Under the pieces are notes generated by a model. The model made no database searches. It was given only the letters and a program-made list of their open reading frames with translations, and was not told where the DNA came from. The translations under genes and the position numbers were made by a program. Shown here piece by piece: positions 51,889 through 60,806 of a stretch of 64,000 nucleotides of DNA. The DNA is from Clostridia bacterium (GTDB lineage: Bacteria; Bacillota; Clostridia; Oscillospirales; CAG-272): the NCBI GenBank assembly GCA_017399105.1, contig JAFQEJ010000014.1, positions 58,603 to 122,602 of the forward strand, read 5' to 3'. Numbering within the stretch: the first letter of the stretch is position 1; every line of letters starts with the position of its first letter.

Positions 51889-54054
51889 ATGGAAACAAAA
51901 CTTCAAGTAAGAGATCTCGCTATCTCCTTCCGTACAACCAACGGCAAGGTTCAGGCAGTCCGCGGCATCAATTTTGATCTTGCCAAGGGTGAAACACTTT
52001 CGATCGTGGGTGAATCAGGCTCGGGTAAATCGGTCACCTCCAAAGCCATCCTTGGAATCCTTGCCGGCAACTCCATTGTTGAGGGCGGCGAAATCATCTA
52101 CGATGGCAAGGATCTGCTCAAGATTTCCGAGGAGGACTTCCACAAGATCCGCGGCGATAAGATCGCGATGATCTTCCAGGATCCGATGTCCAGCCTCAAC
52201 CCCATCGTCAAGATCGGTCGTCAGCTTACCGAGGCAATGATTCTTAAGGGCAAAGCACGCCAGAGAGAAAGCAAACTTACCTTTAACATCTATCTCAAGA
52301 CCATCAACCAGAAAATGATTGATGCGTCGGCTGCAAATGATAAAACAAAAGCCGACGAGATCAGCGCAAAATGCCAGAATTTTAATAAATTCGAATATAA
52401 GCATCTGGAGCTTGAGTCTGCCTATAACACCGCGCACGAATCCGCTCTTGAAGCCATCGATATGATCGATGTGATCAGCTTCGAGATGGAGAAGAATGCG
52501 GTCAAGGATGTTAATTACCGCATCAAACAGATCGTTCGTCTCTCTAAGGCATCGGTTCATGACTATGTGGTAAAGAAAGATTCCAAAGAACTTCTTGCCA
52601 TTACAGCAAAATTAGTCAAGGATACTCCAAAGGCGCGGAAGCTGAATGATTATTCGTCCCTTCTTACATCTCTTGCCAGAATCGCGGAGATTCTCCGCGC
52701 AGCGACCGCAGCGCCTATGCCTAATTTCTTTGCTATGGGATATTATCTTACCTTCGCAAATCAGCCGCTTCCGGAAATGCCGATAGCTGAGTTGGATGTA
52801 TATCTCAGAAAGTATCTGGATGACAACTTTATGCTTAGTTTCATTGAAGATGCAAAGAAGGGTGTTATCTATTCGGCGTCGACCTGTTATGCAGCTAAGG
52901 AAGCTGCCATTGCTGCGCTGAAGGAAGCAAAGCCGATTTTTGCAAAGGCTGAACTTGATTCCAAGGAATGCTATGCCGCTCATAAAGCTCTTTCCGAAAA
53001 GGTAAAGGCTTGTATTGATCCTCTTGAAATTATCAAGGACAGCCTTTCTTATACCTTCGAGCCCGGTGTAAAGAGCGAGCTTGATAAATATTTCAAGGCA
53101 ATTGAGAAGAATAAAGTCGAGGTAAAGAAGCACGATAAAATCCAGGCAAAATATGACCGCCTCGCAGCAAGCGGAAAAACGCCCGACTGGAAGGTTCCCG
53201 CAGCTGCTGTGACCGATCTGGAATTGGTCAAAAAGAATATCAACCGCCAGATTGATCGCCTTATTGAGCATTATGAAGCTTCGCTTGCTGCGAAATCGAA
53301 TCGCGATTACGACAAGGAAACGGTTGCGGCTATTGATCACCTCAAGTCCAATGCTTCAGGTGTTGTCAACAAGGTTACCAAGCAGGTTGCCAAAGCAAAA
53401 GCGATCAAGCTCATGGAAGAGGTTGGTATCGCTGAGCCGAGAAAGCGTTATAATCAGTATCCTTTTGAGTTCTCTGGCGGTATGAGACAGCGTATCGTTA
53501 TTGCGATTGCGCTTGCTGCTAATCCCGATATTCTCATCTGTGACGAGCCGACAACCGCGCTCGATGTAACCATTCAGTCGCAGATTCTCGAGCTGATCAA
53601 CAAGCTCAAACGTGAGCGTCAGCTTTCGGTTATTTTCATTACACATGACCTGGGTGTTGTTGCTAATATGGCTGATCGTATTGCCGTTATGTATGCAGGT
53701 AAGATTGTCGAGTACGGATCTGCCGAGGAGGTCTTCTACGAGGCTGCTCACCCCTATACATGGGCACTCCTTTCCTCCATGCCAGACCTCGATACGAACG
53801 AGAAGCTGGAGGCAATTCCCGGCACACCCCCCAACATGATCTATCCCCCCGTGGGCGATGCATTTGCGGCGAGAAACAAGTATGCGATGAAGATCGACTT
53901 CGAGCGCCAGCCCCCGATGTTCAAGATTACCGATACCCACTATGCGGCAACCTGGCTGCTGCATCCCGATGCGCCTAAGGTTGATCCGCCTAAGATCGTC
54001 ACCGACCGTATAGCAAGAATGAAAGAAAAGAGAGGTGCTTCGCATGCAGAATAA
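51889..54054 (+). CDS. oppD: Oligopeptide-type ABC ATPase 1, with about 380-residue insertion
   Basis: A 721-residue ATPase (OppD is normally about 330-350). Walker A is GESGSGKS (residues 41-48) and the Q-loop is IFQDPMSSLNP (Q97). About residues 122-500 are extra: a Lys/Glu/Ala-rich, mostly helical segment lying between the Q-loop region and the signature FSGGMRQR (about 528-535). The domain then resumes with DEPTTALDVT (Walker B/D-loop), FITHDLGVVANMADR (H-loop) and the OppD C-terminal region. In that last region the usual cysteine-rich motif is altered: FAARNKYAMKIDFERQPPMF has no Cys where the family has several. TTG or ATG are possible starts; ATG at 51889 has GGAGG seven bases before it. 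Confidence 0.9.
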   Translation: METKLQVRDLAISFRTTNGKVQAVRGINFDLAKGETLSIVGESGSGKSVTSKAILGILAGNSIVEGGEIIYDGKDLLKISEEDFHKIRGDKIAMIFQDPMSSLNPIVKIGRQLTEAMILKGKARQRESKLTFNIYLKTINQKMIDASAANDKTKADEISAKCQNFNKFEYKHLELESAYNTAHESALEAIDMIDVISFEMEKNAVKDVNYRIKQIVRLSKASVHDYVVKKDSKELLAITAKLVKDTPKARKLNDYSSLLTSLARIAEILRAATAAPMPNFFAMGYYLTFANQPLPEMPIAELDVYLRKYLDDNFMLSFIEDAKKGVIYSASTCYAAKEAAIAALKEAKPIFAKAELDSKECYAAHKALSEKVKACIDPLEIIKDSLSYTFEPGVKSELDKYFKAIEKNKVEVKKHDKIQAKYDRLAASGKTPDWKVPAAAVTDLELVKKNINRQIDRLIEHYEASLAAKSNRDYDKETVAAIDHLKSNASGVVNKVTKQVAKAKAIKLMEEVGIAEPRKRYNQYPFEFSGGMRQRIVIAIALAANPDILICDEPTTALDVTIQSQILELINKLKRERQLSVIFITHDLGVVANMADRIAVMYAGKIVEYGSAEEVFYEAAHPYTWALLSSMPDLDTNEKLEAIPGTPPNMIYPPVGDAFAARNKYAMKIDFERQPPMFKITDTHYAATWLLHPDAPKVDPPKIVTDRIARMKEKRGASHAE

Positions 54055-55261
54055 CAATGAAGTCCTGCTGAAGGTTGAGAACCTCTGTCAATATTTCAGA
54101 AGCGGTACCTTTGTCAATAAGGCAGTCGATAACGTCAGCTTCGAGATCAAAAAAGGCGAGGTCTTCGGTCTCGTCGGAGAATCGGGCTGCGGTAAGACCA
54201 CCACAGGCCGCTCGATCATCAAGCTCTACAATATCACCGGCGGAAATGTATACTTTAAAGGTATTCGCATTGCGGCAGGCATCCAGTCTTATAAGGATGC
54301 CATCGAGAAAGCAAAAGCAGATGCCAAGGAAAAGCTTGCCTCTGCCAAGTCGGATGCCGAAAAGAAACGCATCAACGACGAGTGCAATGCCATCGTCGCC
54401 GAGAATAAAGCCAAGCTGAAGGAAGCTGACTACGACCAGAAGCACTGCGACAGGGCGTATTCTGATCGCCTGGTCAGCAATCTGAAAGAGAAATTTCTTC
54501 CCCTCATCGAGAAAGCTTCGGGTGATGAAAAAGCCAAGCTGACTGCTGAGTACAAAGAAGCACTCCACAAGGCAAAACGCACCAAGCTGGTCACTCAGAT
54601 CCAGATGATCTTCCAGGATCCCATTGCTTCCCTTGACCCCAGAATGACCGTTCGCGAGATTATAGCAGAAGGTCTGATCATTCAGGGCGAGCGTAATAAA
54701 GAGATTATCGATCAGAAAGTCTTTGAAATGCTCGAGCTGGTTGGTCTTGTTCGCGAACATGCCAGCCGTTATCCTCATGAATTTTCGGGCGGTCAGCGTC
54801 AGCGTATCGGTGTTGCCCGTGCCATCATCATGAATCCTGACCTCATCATCGCAGACGAGCCTGTCTCAGCCCTTGACGTGTCCATTCAGGCGCAGGTTAT
54901 CAACCTGCTTAACGACCTGCGTGAGAAGTTTGGTCTGACCATTCTCTTTATTGCCCATGACCTGTCGGTCGTTAAGTACTTCTCTGACCGTATCGGCGTT
55001 ATGTACTATGGTAAGATGGTCGAGCTTGCTTCCTCGGATGAGCTCTTCCTCAATCCTCTGCATCCCTACACCAGATCGCTTCTGTCGGCAATTCCGCTGC
55101 CCGACCCGATCTACGAAAAGCAGAGACAGCGTATTGTATACAATCCTCTTGCCGCTCACGATTATTCCATCGATAAGCCTACCTTCCGTGAGGTAAAGCC
55201 CGGTCATTTCGTACAGTGCAACGAGGCAGAGTACCAGGAGTACATGAAGATCCTCAAGTGA
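54044..55261 (+). CDS. oppF: Oligopeptide-type ABC ATPase 2, with about 100-residue helical insertion
   Basis: A 405-residue ATPase (OppF usually about 310-330). Walker A is GESGCGKT (residues 45-52). About residues 78-178 are an extra Lys/Ala/Glu-rich coiled-coil-like segment between GGNVYFKG and the Q-loop IFQDPIASLDP. Signature FSGGQRQR, Walker B IIADEPVSALDVS and H-loop FIAHDLSVVKYFSDR follow normally, and the C-terminal FREVKPGHFVQC keeps one cysteine. The insertion sits in a different place from that of OppD, but the two segments may meet in the dimer. The ATG at 54044 overlaps oppD by 11 bases. Confidence 0.9.
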   Translation: MQNNNEVLLKVENLCQYFRSGTFVNKAVDNVSFEIKKGEVFGLVGESGCGKTTTGRSIIKLYNITGGNVYFKGIRIAAGIQSYKDAIEKAKADAKEKLASAKSDAEKKRINDECNAIVAENKAKLKEADYDQKHCDRAYSDRLVSNLKEKFLPLIEKASGDEKAKLTAEYKEALHKAKRTKLVTQIQMIFQDPIASLDPRMTVREIIAEGLIIQGERNKEIIDQKVFEMLELVGLVREHASRYPHEFSGGQRQRIGVARAIIMNPDLIIADEPVSALDVSIQAQVINLLNDLREKFGLTILFIAHDLSVVKYFSDRIGVMYYGKMVELASSDELFLNPLHPYTRSLLSAIPLPDPIYEKQRQRIVYNPLAAHDYSIDKPTFREVKPGHFVQCNEAEYQEYMKILK

Positions 55262-55285
55262 TTTGATTCTGACTAAGGAGTATCA

Positions 55286-55675
55286 ATGGAAGACAAACGC
55301 AGAAGCTATCTTATATGGTCGATCGCAGCGGCAGTGCTGTTTCTGCTCTGCGCCTTTATGGGAGACCTCTTTCATGTCTCCGATTTAAAGTCGGTCATGG
55401 GATATCTGTCCGATTGCTTCGTAATACCCGGTGTGGTTTTCGCCGGAGCGGGCGCTATCAGCTGGGCAGGCACCTTTGGCGTGTACGATATGCTGAGTTA
55501 TGGCTTTTCCATGGTATGGAATCAGTTGGTGCATCCCAAAAAGCAATTTCCGAATTATATGGATTATAAAGCTGCCAAGAACGAGAAGCGCGAATGGAAC
55601 CGCGAAATGCTTGTAGTCGGCGTGATTTGTCTCGGTTTCAGCTTCATTAGCTTGATACTCTATTTCCTTTTATAA
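55286..55675 (+). CDS. DUF3899-like small membrane protein
   Basis: A 129-residue membrane protein with hydrophobic segments at about residues 8-28, 42-64 and 107-128, and a charged loop between. Its layout (two N-terminal helices, LSYGFSMVWN, then a final helix) matches DUF3899 as I recall it. Function unknown. It lies 24 bases after oppF with an AAGGAG site, so is probably the last gene of the opp operon. Confidence 0.65.
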   Translation: MEDKRRSYLIWSIAAAVLFLLCAFMGDLFHVSDLKSVMGYLSDCFVIPGVVFAGAGAISWAGTFGVYDMLSYGFSMVWNQLVHPKKQFPNYMDYKAAKNEKREWNREMLVVGVICLGFSFISLILYFLL

Positions 55676-55680
55676 AGATT

Positions 55681-55713
55681 AAGAGCCTGACGTATAAAAT
55701 GCGTCGGGCTCTT
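55681..55713 (+). terminator. Hairpin at the end of the opp operon
   Basis: AAGAGCCTGACG (55681-55692) pairs with CGTCGGGCTCTT (55702-55713) with one G-U. Weak U-run. Confidence 0.65.
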
Positions 55714-55749
55714 GTAACTAATATTAGGTGCACATGCACAATCCGAAAA

Positions 55750-55785
55750 TGTGCTGCCGCAATCTATGTAATTGCAGCAGCACAT
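55750..55785 (-). terminator. Hairpin after the small frame-broken gene
   Basis: TGTGCTGCCGCAAT (55750-55763) pairs with ATTGCAGCAGCACA (55771-55784); on the minus strand TTTTC follows. It sits just after the gene ending at 55795. Confidence 0.65.
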
Positions 55786-55794
55786 TGTTTTAAT

Positions 55795-56042
55795 TTAGTT
55801 GAAATATTCGGCTACATCGGTTTTGCCGTTATACTGCTTGCGAATATGAAGCGTGATCGAACCGTCTTCCAGTTCTTTTTCATCATCAAGGATGTAGCGG
55901 GTTCTTGTTCGTTCGAGAGAATCCTTGTATTTCTTGACTTCTTCGCGATTCAGTTCAAGAATGCGGTCATGTGAGAATCCGCAATCCCCTTTTGACTGAA
56001 AACAAGCGTTTGCTGAATACATGCTGCTCTTACACGTTTCAT
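55795..56042 (-). pseudogene. Small conserved clostridial protein, frame broken once
   Basis: A strong site, GGGAGGTG, and a good promoter lie before an ATG at 56042. That frame reads MKRVRAACIQQTLVFSQK and soon stops, while the other frame continues FSHDRILELNREEVKKYKDSL...GSITLHIRKQYN to 55795. I recall short Clostridia proteins of about 80 residues beginning MKRVRAAC and ending KKQYN...; a one-base change at AAAAGGGG (about 55985-55994) would join the halves into such a protein. Function unknown. A sequencing error, loss, or ribosomal frameshifting on the slippery run could each explain it. Confidence 0.6.
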
Positions 56043-56183
56043 GATAACACCTCCCTTTGCACATGAAATGCGGCAACAGCGCGGTGCCTTTAGTGTGGAG
56101 AGATGACGAGCACTCATAGGATTCCATCGTGCCGCGATGAAATCGCTATCATATACTCTCTCGGTAACTGATGTTACATGATC

Positions 56184-56213
56184 ATTATAGCATGATATAT
56201 GGTGAAAAATCAA
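56184..56213 (-). promoter_or_regulatory. Promoter of the small frame-broken gene
   Basis: On the minus strand TTGATT (56208-56213), 18-base spacer, TATAAT (56184-56189). The 284-base gap to the next gene holds this and a probable untranslated leader of about 130 bases; nothing else is seen. Confidence 0.7.
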
Positions 56214-56325
56214 GCATTAATGTGTTAAAATATTAAATACGAACACTGAAGCGTATCTGCAATCACATGTGATGCAGTGAAACAGGGGCTTGTTTATACT
56301 GCCTTTTTTGCCTATAAACCGACAG

Positions 56326-57018
56326 TTATTTCGAGCAGCGGTCAACTTTCACGACGGTCAGTCTATCCTCCTCTACGCGGAAGTGAATGTCGAATCCGGC
56401 GAAGCGCATGCTGTAGATTCGGTCAGGCTCATTCTGATAGGAGGGGCGCGGATCATCAGCAAGGCAGTCGATGGCGGTTGGGCGCTTATCTTCAGGCAGC
56501 ATGCCGAGGAGATAGTCGGGGAAGATTATCTCCAATTTATGATCGCGTACCTCATCTGCATAGCCGCCGATGGCATCTGGATGACAGTCAGAGAAGGGAA
56601 GATATGGTTTGATATCGAGGATAGGGGTGCCATCGAGCAGATCGCAGCCCGAGACAATGAGTATAACGCCGTCAGTGTCGCTCTGCTCAATGCGCTCCAG
56701 TTTGACCGAGGAGAGACCGATGGGATTAGGGCGAAAGGGAGATCGACTGGCAAATACGCCAATTCGTTTATTGCCGCCCAGTCTCGGGGGACGTACCGTG
56801 GGCGACCATTCATCGCGGTGAGCCAGTGAGAAATCAAAGATCAGCCAGAGATGAGAGAAGCCCTCAATGCCGCGGAGTGCGTCGGGTGTGCGATATTTGG
56901 GGAGAAAAACAATACGTCCTTCAAGGGACGGAACCCTGCCGCTCTGACGAGGAATACCGAATTTATCCTTGAAATCGGTGTGAATGTGAGCGATGGGGGA
57001 AATTAAAAGGTCAGACAT
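56326..57018 (-). CDS. trmO: tRNA (t6A37-N6)-methyltransferase
   Basis: A 230-residue enzyme. The TrmO/TsaA beta-barrel is marked by ISPIAHIHTDFKDKFGIPRQSG at the N terminus, EGFSHLWLIFDF, and GVFASRSPFRPNPIGLS, together with CDLLDGTPILDIKPYLP; these carry the SAM site. A C-terminal helical extension of about 80 residues completes the family layout. It N6-methylates t6A37 in tRNA. It overlaps the phosphodiesterase gene by eight bases. Confidence 0.92.
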   Translation of the reverse strand: MSDLLISPIAHIHTDFKDKFGIPRQSGRVPSLEGRIVFLPKYRTPDALRGIEGFSHLWLIFDFSLAHRDEWSPTVRPPRLGGNKRIGVFASRSPFRPNPIGLSSVKLERIEQSDTDGVILIVSGCDLLDGTPILDIKPYLPFSDCHPDAIGGYADEVRDHKLEIIFPDYLLGMLPEDKRPTAIDCLADDPRPSYQNEPDRIYSMRFAGFDIHFRVEEDRLTVVKVDRCSK

Positions 57019-57832
57019 GTGAAGTATCCTTTGCCGCGTAGGCGCCGTAAAAGTGTGTGATGTTCAGATCCTCGGGCATATCGAGTCCGTGAGAACCGCA
57101 GTTTCCATCAATCTCATGGCAGCCGTGATCCATTGCGAAGCCGATAAGGGTATTATGCATACTCCAATGCTCGCGAATGAGAGCGGCAAAGGTGGCAAAG
57201 GCTTCTGTATTGGCGGACAGCTTACCGAGGGAGATAGGCGCTTCGGGTCCGTTTTTATGCATGGTGGAGTCATAATTCCCGTTATAGACTGCGATGAAAT
57301 CGTAACGATCTTCAAGGATCAATTGCGCTGCTTTTGCATTAATTTCAGCGCAAGTGTCAAAATAATAGTAATCCATTTCGCGTTCCAAATAAATCTTTCC
57401 CATGCTGCACTCACGGTCGGCAATGATGGTACAAGCTTTGCCGGCTCGGATCATGGCATCAAAGAGAGTATCGATTTTTATGACCGGCTTGGCATAACGG
57501 GTGATGCCGTGGACAGCAGGCTGTGCGCCGGTATACATGGTTCCGAAGCAGACAGGCGTAACCGAGGGCATGACCGTGCAGAAGGGAAGCTCAAGGGTGG
57601 TAGTGGCTCTGACTGCGTCAAAGAAATCAGAATATTTTTCGATTATCCAAGTGGCGATTGCATCGGGATTGTACATGAAGAGCCGATCTGCGCGCTTCAC
57701 ACCGAAGGCTGTATCCACAAGATGGATCAGCTCTTCCGAGGGCGATGCGGCATATTCGGGAGGCGTGATATTCATTGCATAAGCAAGGGCTGCGCAGAGT
57801 GTATCAAGTGTGTTATGGTGAAGCAGTACCAT
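57011..57832 (-). CDS. Alkaline-phosphatase-superfamily phosphodiesterase (NPP-like)
   Basis: A 273-residue cytoplasmic protein. MPSVTPVCFGTMYTGAQPAVHGI contains the Thr nucleophile context of nucleotide pyrophosphatase/phosphodiesterases, and MDHGCHEIDGNCGSHG near residue 240 supplies later metal-binding His/Asp; VYNGNYDSTMHKNGP gives another D/H pair. Substrate unknown. It lies in the same operon as trmO by an eight-base overlap, but no functional link is evident. Confidence 0.72.
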   Translation of the reverse strand: MVLLHHNTLDTLCAALAYAMNITPPEYAASPSEELIHLVDTAFGVKRADRLFMYNPDAIATWIIEKYSDFFDAVRATTTLELPFCTVMPSVTPVCFGTMYTGAQPAVHGITRYAKPVIKIDTLFDAMIRAGKACTIIADRECSMGKIYLEREMDYYYFDTCAEINAKAAQLILEDRYDFIAVYNGNYDSTMHKNGPEAPISLGKLSANTEAFATFAALIREHWSMHNTLIGFAMDHGCHEIDGNCGSHGLDMPEDLNITHFYGAYAAKDTSHV

Positions 57833-57962
57833 GAGATCACATCCTTATCAATAAGATCATAAGTATTGTAACACAGATGATATAAAATGTCAATTACAAC
57901 ATTTCATGTGAAATATGAATAAAAAACTGTAAAAAAATAATCTAAATTGCGTAGATTGCCTA

Positions 57963-57991
57963 TTGCACAGCAATGAAAAATATGGTAAAAT
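57963..57991 (+). promoter_or_regulatory. Promoter of the atp operon
   Basis: TTGCAC (57963-57968), 17-base spacer, TAAAAT (57986-57991), 60 bases before atpI. It is the only good promoter seen before the ATP synthase genes. Confidence 0.75.
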
Positions 57992-58050
57992 GAAAGTGGA
58001 TATTATTAAATTAGAGTCCAAAAGTGAATTTACCGAAAGGGAGTTTCGGC

Positions 58051-58476
58051 ATGAATAAAAATAACAGCGTGATCATTCGCGAGAGTATGTATATTGCTGT
58101 CTGGGTAATTCTGCTGAGTTGCCTGATGGAAGCGGTTTTCCTTATCATCGGATTGTGGGATTGTACGGTGCTTCTCGGAAATCTGCTGAGCGGCGTTGTG
58201 GCGGTTCTGAATTTTTATCTGATGGGAATTACAGTGGAAAAGGCAATTATAAAGGAAGAGAAGGATGCGTCCAATTTTATGCGGTTGTCACAGACTGCGC
58301 GGATGCTGATGACCTTTGCTGCTGTGGCTGTCGGTGTTCTACTGCCTTATTTTCATATTGTGAGTTTGCTTCTGCCGCTCTTCTTTCCGAGGATTGCCAT
58401 TATATTCAGACCGCTGTTCCCGCAGCTTGACGAAGAGCAGACCAAATCTGCATCTGACGGAGGTGACGATCAATGA
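58051..58476 (+). CDS. atpI: ATP synthase subunit I
   Basis: A 141-residue membrane protein with four hydrophobic helices and a charged C terminus, placed directly before atpB as AtpI always is. In Na+-ATP synthases AtpI assists c-ring assembly. Sequence conservation in this family is low, so the assignment rests on topology, size and context. AAAGGGAG precedes the start. ATGA overlaps atpB. Confidence 0.8.
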   Translation: MNKNNSVIIRESMYIAVWVILLSCLMEAVFLIIGLWDCTVLLGNLLSGVVAVLNFYLMGITVEKAIIKEEKDASNFMRLSQTARMLMTFAAVAVGVLLPYFHIVSLLLPLFFPRIAIIFRPLFPQLDEEQTKSASDGGDDQ

Positions 58477-59372
58477 AGGTAAAAAGCCGCCGCTTTATGG
58501 CGGTGGATATTCTCTATATTCTGCTGATGGTTCTGCCTATGGTGTGCGGAATTATTCTGCAGATTCTTACAAAGCCGCCCACAGAGGGAATCGAAATTGC
58601 AGGTGCGCGGATCTTTTTTACAATTCCGATGCCGCTGCAGGATCTGCCGATTACGGAATCGCAGGTGAATTCCTTTCTCGTGGTGTTGACCATCCTTGGC
58701 TTTGCGCTCTTTATTACACACGGTATCTCGGTTGAAGGCGGAAGCAGGCGTCAGATCATTGCTGAATGGATTGTTGAGGTTACCGACAATATGGTCAATA
58801 CCAATATGGGCGAGTATTTTGCTGCATTTGCTCCCTTTGTGGCAGGCATTATGGCACTTTCTGCACTCTCCAGTCTGATGTCGCTGTTGGGACTTTACCC
58901 GCCCACATCCGACATGAATATCGTTGGCGGATGGGCACTGCTTGTCTTTGTTCTGATCACCTATTACAAGGGTAAGTGCGGTCCGATCGTTTATATGAAG
59001 AGCTTTACCGAGCCTGCCGCGCTGCTGACACCGTTAAATGTGATCAGTGAAATTGCAACACCGGTGTCGATGGCATTCCGTCATTACGGAAATATTTTGT
59101 CGGGTACGGTTATTTCGGTATTGCTTGCTGCAGGATTGCAAGGTGTTTCCAATATGATATTTGGCTGGCTTCCCGGTTTTCTCGGTGAATTTGGCTGGCT
59201 GCGCATCGGTATTCCCGCAGTGCTGTCGCTCTACTTCGATATCTTCAGCGGATGTCTGCAGGCATTTATATTTGCGATGCTGACTATGCTTTATATTTCG
59301 GGTGCCTTCCCTCAGGATGAGTTCGAGAGACGGCAAAGATTGAAGTTGGAAAAACAAAAGACCATAAAATAA
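58473..59372 (+). CDS. atpB: F-type ATP synthase subunit a
   Basis: A 299-residue membrane protein, the stator subunit a of Fo with its ion channel. The essential Arg is in SMAFRHYGNILSGTVISVLL, and LSLYFDIFSGCLQAFIFAMLTMLYI is the last-helix signature. Six helices are visible; the N-terminal 80 residues have an extra extracytoplasmic loop. Overlaps atpI by four bases. Confidence 0.95.
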   Translation: MKVKSRRFMAVDILYILLMVLPMVCGIILQILTKPPTEGIEIAGARIFFTIPMPLQDLPITESQVNSFLVVLTILGFALFITHGISVEGGSRRQIIAEWIVEVTDNMVNTNMGEYFAAFAPFVAGIMALSALSSLMSLLGLYPPTSDMNIVGGWALLVFVLITYYKGKCGPIVYMKSFTEPAALLTPLNVISEIATPVSMAFRHYGNILSGTVISVLLAAGLQGVSNMIFGWLPGFLGEFGWLRIGIPAVLSLYFDIFSGCLQAFIFAMLTMLYISGAFPQDEFERRQRLKLEKQKTIK

Positions 59373-59389
59373 ATTTAATTTCTGTATAA

Positions 59390-59692
<303 letters not shown>

Positions 59693-59709
59693 TCGAAAAG
59701 AGGATTGTT

Positions 59710-60213
59710 ATGCAGAATTTGGAGGTCATATCTCTCAATTTGTGGCAGATTTTGATTTCCCTTGCGAATCTGATCATCATTTTTATCATCCTCAAGAAGC
59801 TGATGTACGGACCTGTGCGAGATGTACTTGCCAAGCGGCAGGCGATTCTTGACGGGAAGTACCGTGAAGCAGACGAGGCAAAGCGCAGTGCTGAGGAAAG
59901 TCGTGCACTCTGGCAGGAAAAACTGGAGGGCGCAAAGGATGAAGCCGAGCGGATGATCAAGGATGCAGCTTCAACTGCAGAGCGTCGCGGTGATAAAATC
60001 ATTGCCGATGCCAAGGAACGCGCAGACGGAATCATTCGCCGTGCGGAATCCGAGGCTGAGCTGGAGAAAAAGAAGGCTGCCGAGGGTGTCAAGCGTGAAA
60101 TCGTGGATGTATCGGCGGCGCTGGCTGAGAAAATGCTGGAACGCGAGATCCGTAAAGAGGATCACCGTGCGCTTATCGACTCCTTTATCAGCGAAATAGG
60201 TGACGTCAAATGA
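59710..60213 (+). CDS. atpF: F-type ATP synthase subunit b
   Basis: A 167-residue subunit: one N-terminal membrane helix (LWQILISLANLIIIFIILKKLMYGPV), then a long charged coiled coil (DVLAKRQAILDGKYREADEAKRSAEESRALW...), which forms the peripheral stalk linking Fo to F1. Length typical. AAAGAGG precedes the start; ATGA overlaps atpH. Confidence 0.94.
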   Translation: MQNLEVISLNLWQILISLANLIIIFIILKKLMYGPVRDVLAKRQAILDGKYREADEAKRSAEESRALWQEKLEGAKDEAERMIKDAASTAERRGDKIIADAKERADGIIRRAESEAELEKKKAAEGVKREIVDVSAALAEKMLEREIRKEDHRALIDSFISEIGDVK

Positions 60214-60803
60214 CAGAAATCGCAAAGGAATATGCCGAGGCTCTCTTTGCGCTTGCAAAAGAGGGACAGAATGAACAGGCGATTTCGGATGCGCTCCATC
60301 TGGTGTCGCAATCTTTTACGGAAAATCCGGAATATGTGGAATTTCTGGCTTCACCCGGTGTACCCGCATCCGAGCGAACAGCGGCACTCGAGGCTGTTTT
60401 TACCGATAAAATGCCCGAATATGCGCTCTCCTTTACGCAGCTGCTCTGTGAAAAAGGACATATCAGAAGCTTTTTCGCTTGTATGGAGGAGTACGATCTT
60501 CTTTACCGTGCTTCTATGGAGATCACTGTTGCGAAGGTTGTCAGCGCGGTTGATCTGAATGATGGCGAGAAGGAAGCGATTCTGAAGAAGCTCGCCGATA
60601 TGAGCGGAAAACAGGTGTCGGCTGTCTTCGAGGTGGACGAGAACCTGCTCGGCGGCGTTGTTGTGCATATGGACGGTAATATTCTCGACGGCAGTCTGAG
60701 ACACCGTCTGCAGGAAATGAAGGAAGTCATGGAAGGGGAAATCCCAAAATCCGAGAAAGGAAGCCTCAGAGCGGACAAAAGTACAGCTCAGAGGAAGTTA
60801 TAG
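60210..60803 (+). CDS. atpH: F-type ATP synthase subunit delta
   Basis: A 197-residue stalk subunit. The N-terminal helical bundle begins EIAKEYAEALFALAKEGQN and the C-terminal part has LLGGVVVHMDGNILDGSLRHRLQEMKEVM, the OSCP/delta signature. It connects b to the F1 head. It carries a short extra tail past the usual end (EKGSLRADKSTAQRKL). Overlaps atpF by four bases. Confidence 0.92.
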   Translation: MTEIAKEYAEALFALAKEGQNEQAISDALHLVSQSFTENPEYVEFLASPGVPASERTAALEAVFTDKMPEYALSFTQLLCEKGHIRSFFACMEEYDLLYRASMEITVAKVVSAVDLNDGEKEAILKKLADMSGKQVSAVFEVDENLLGGVVVHMDGNILDGSLRHRLQEMKEVMEGEIPKSEKGSLRADKSTAQRKL

Positions 60804-60806
60804 AAG

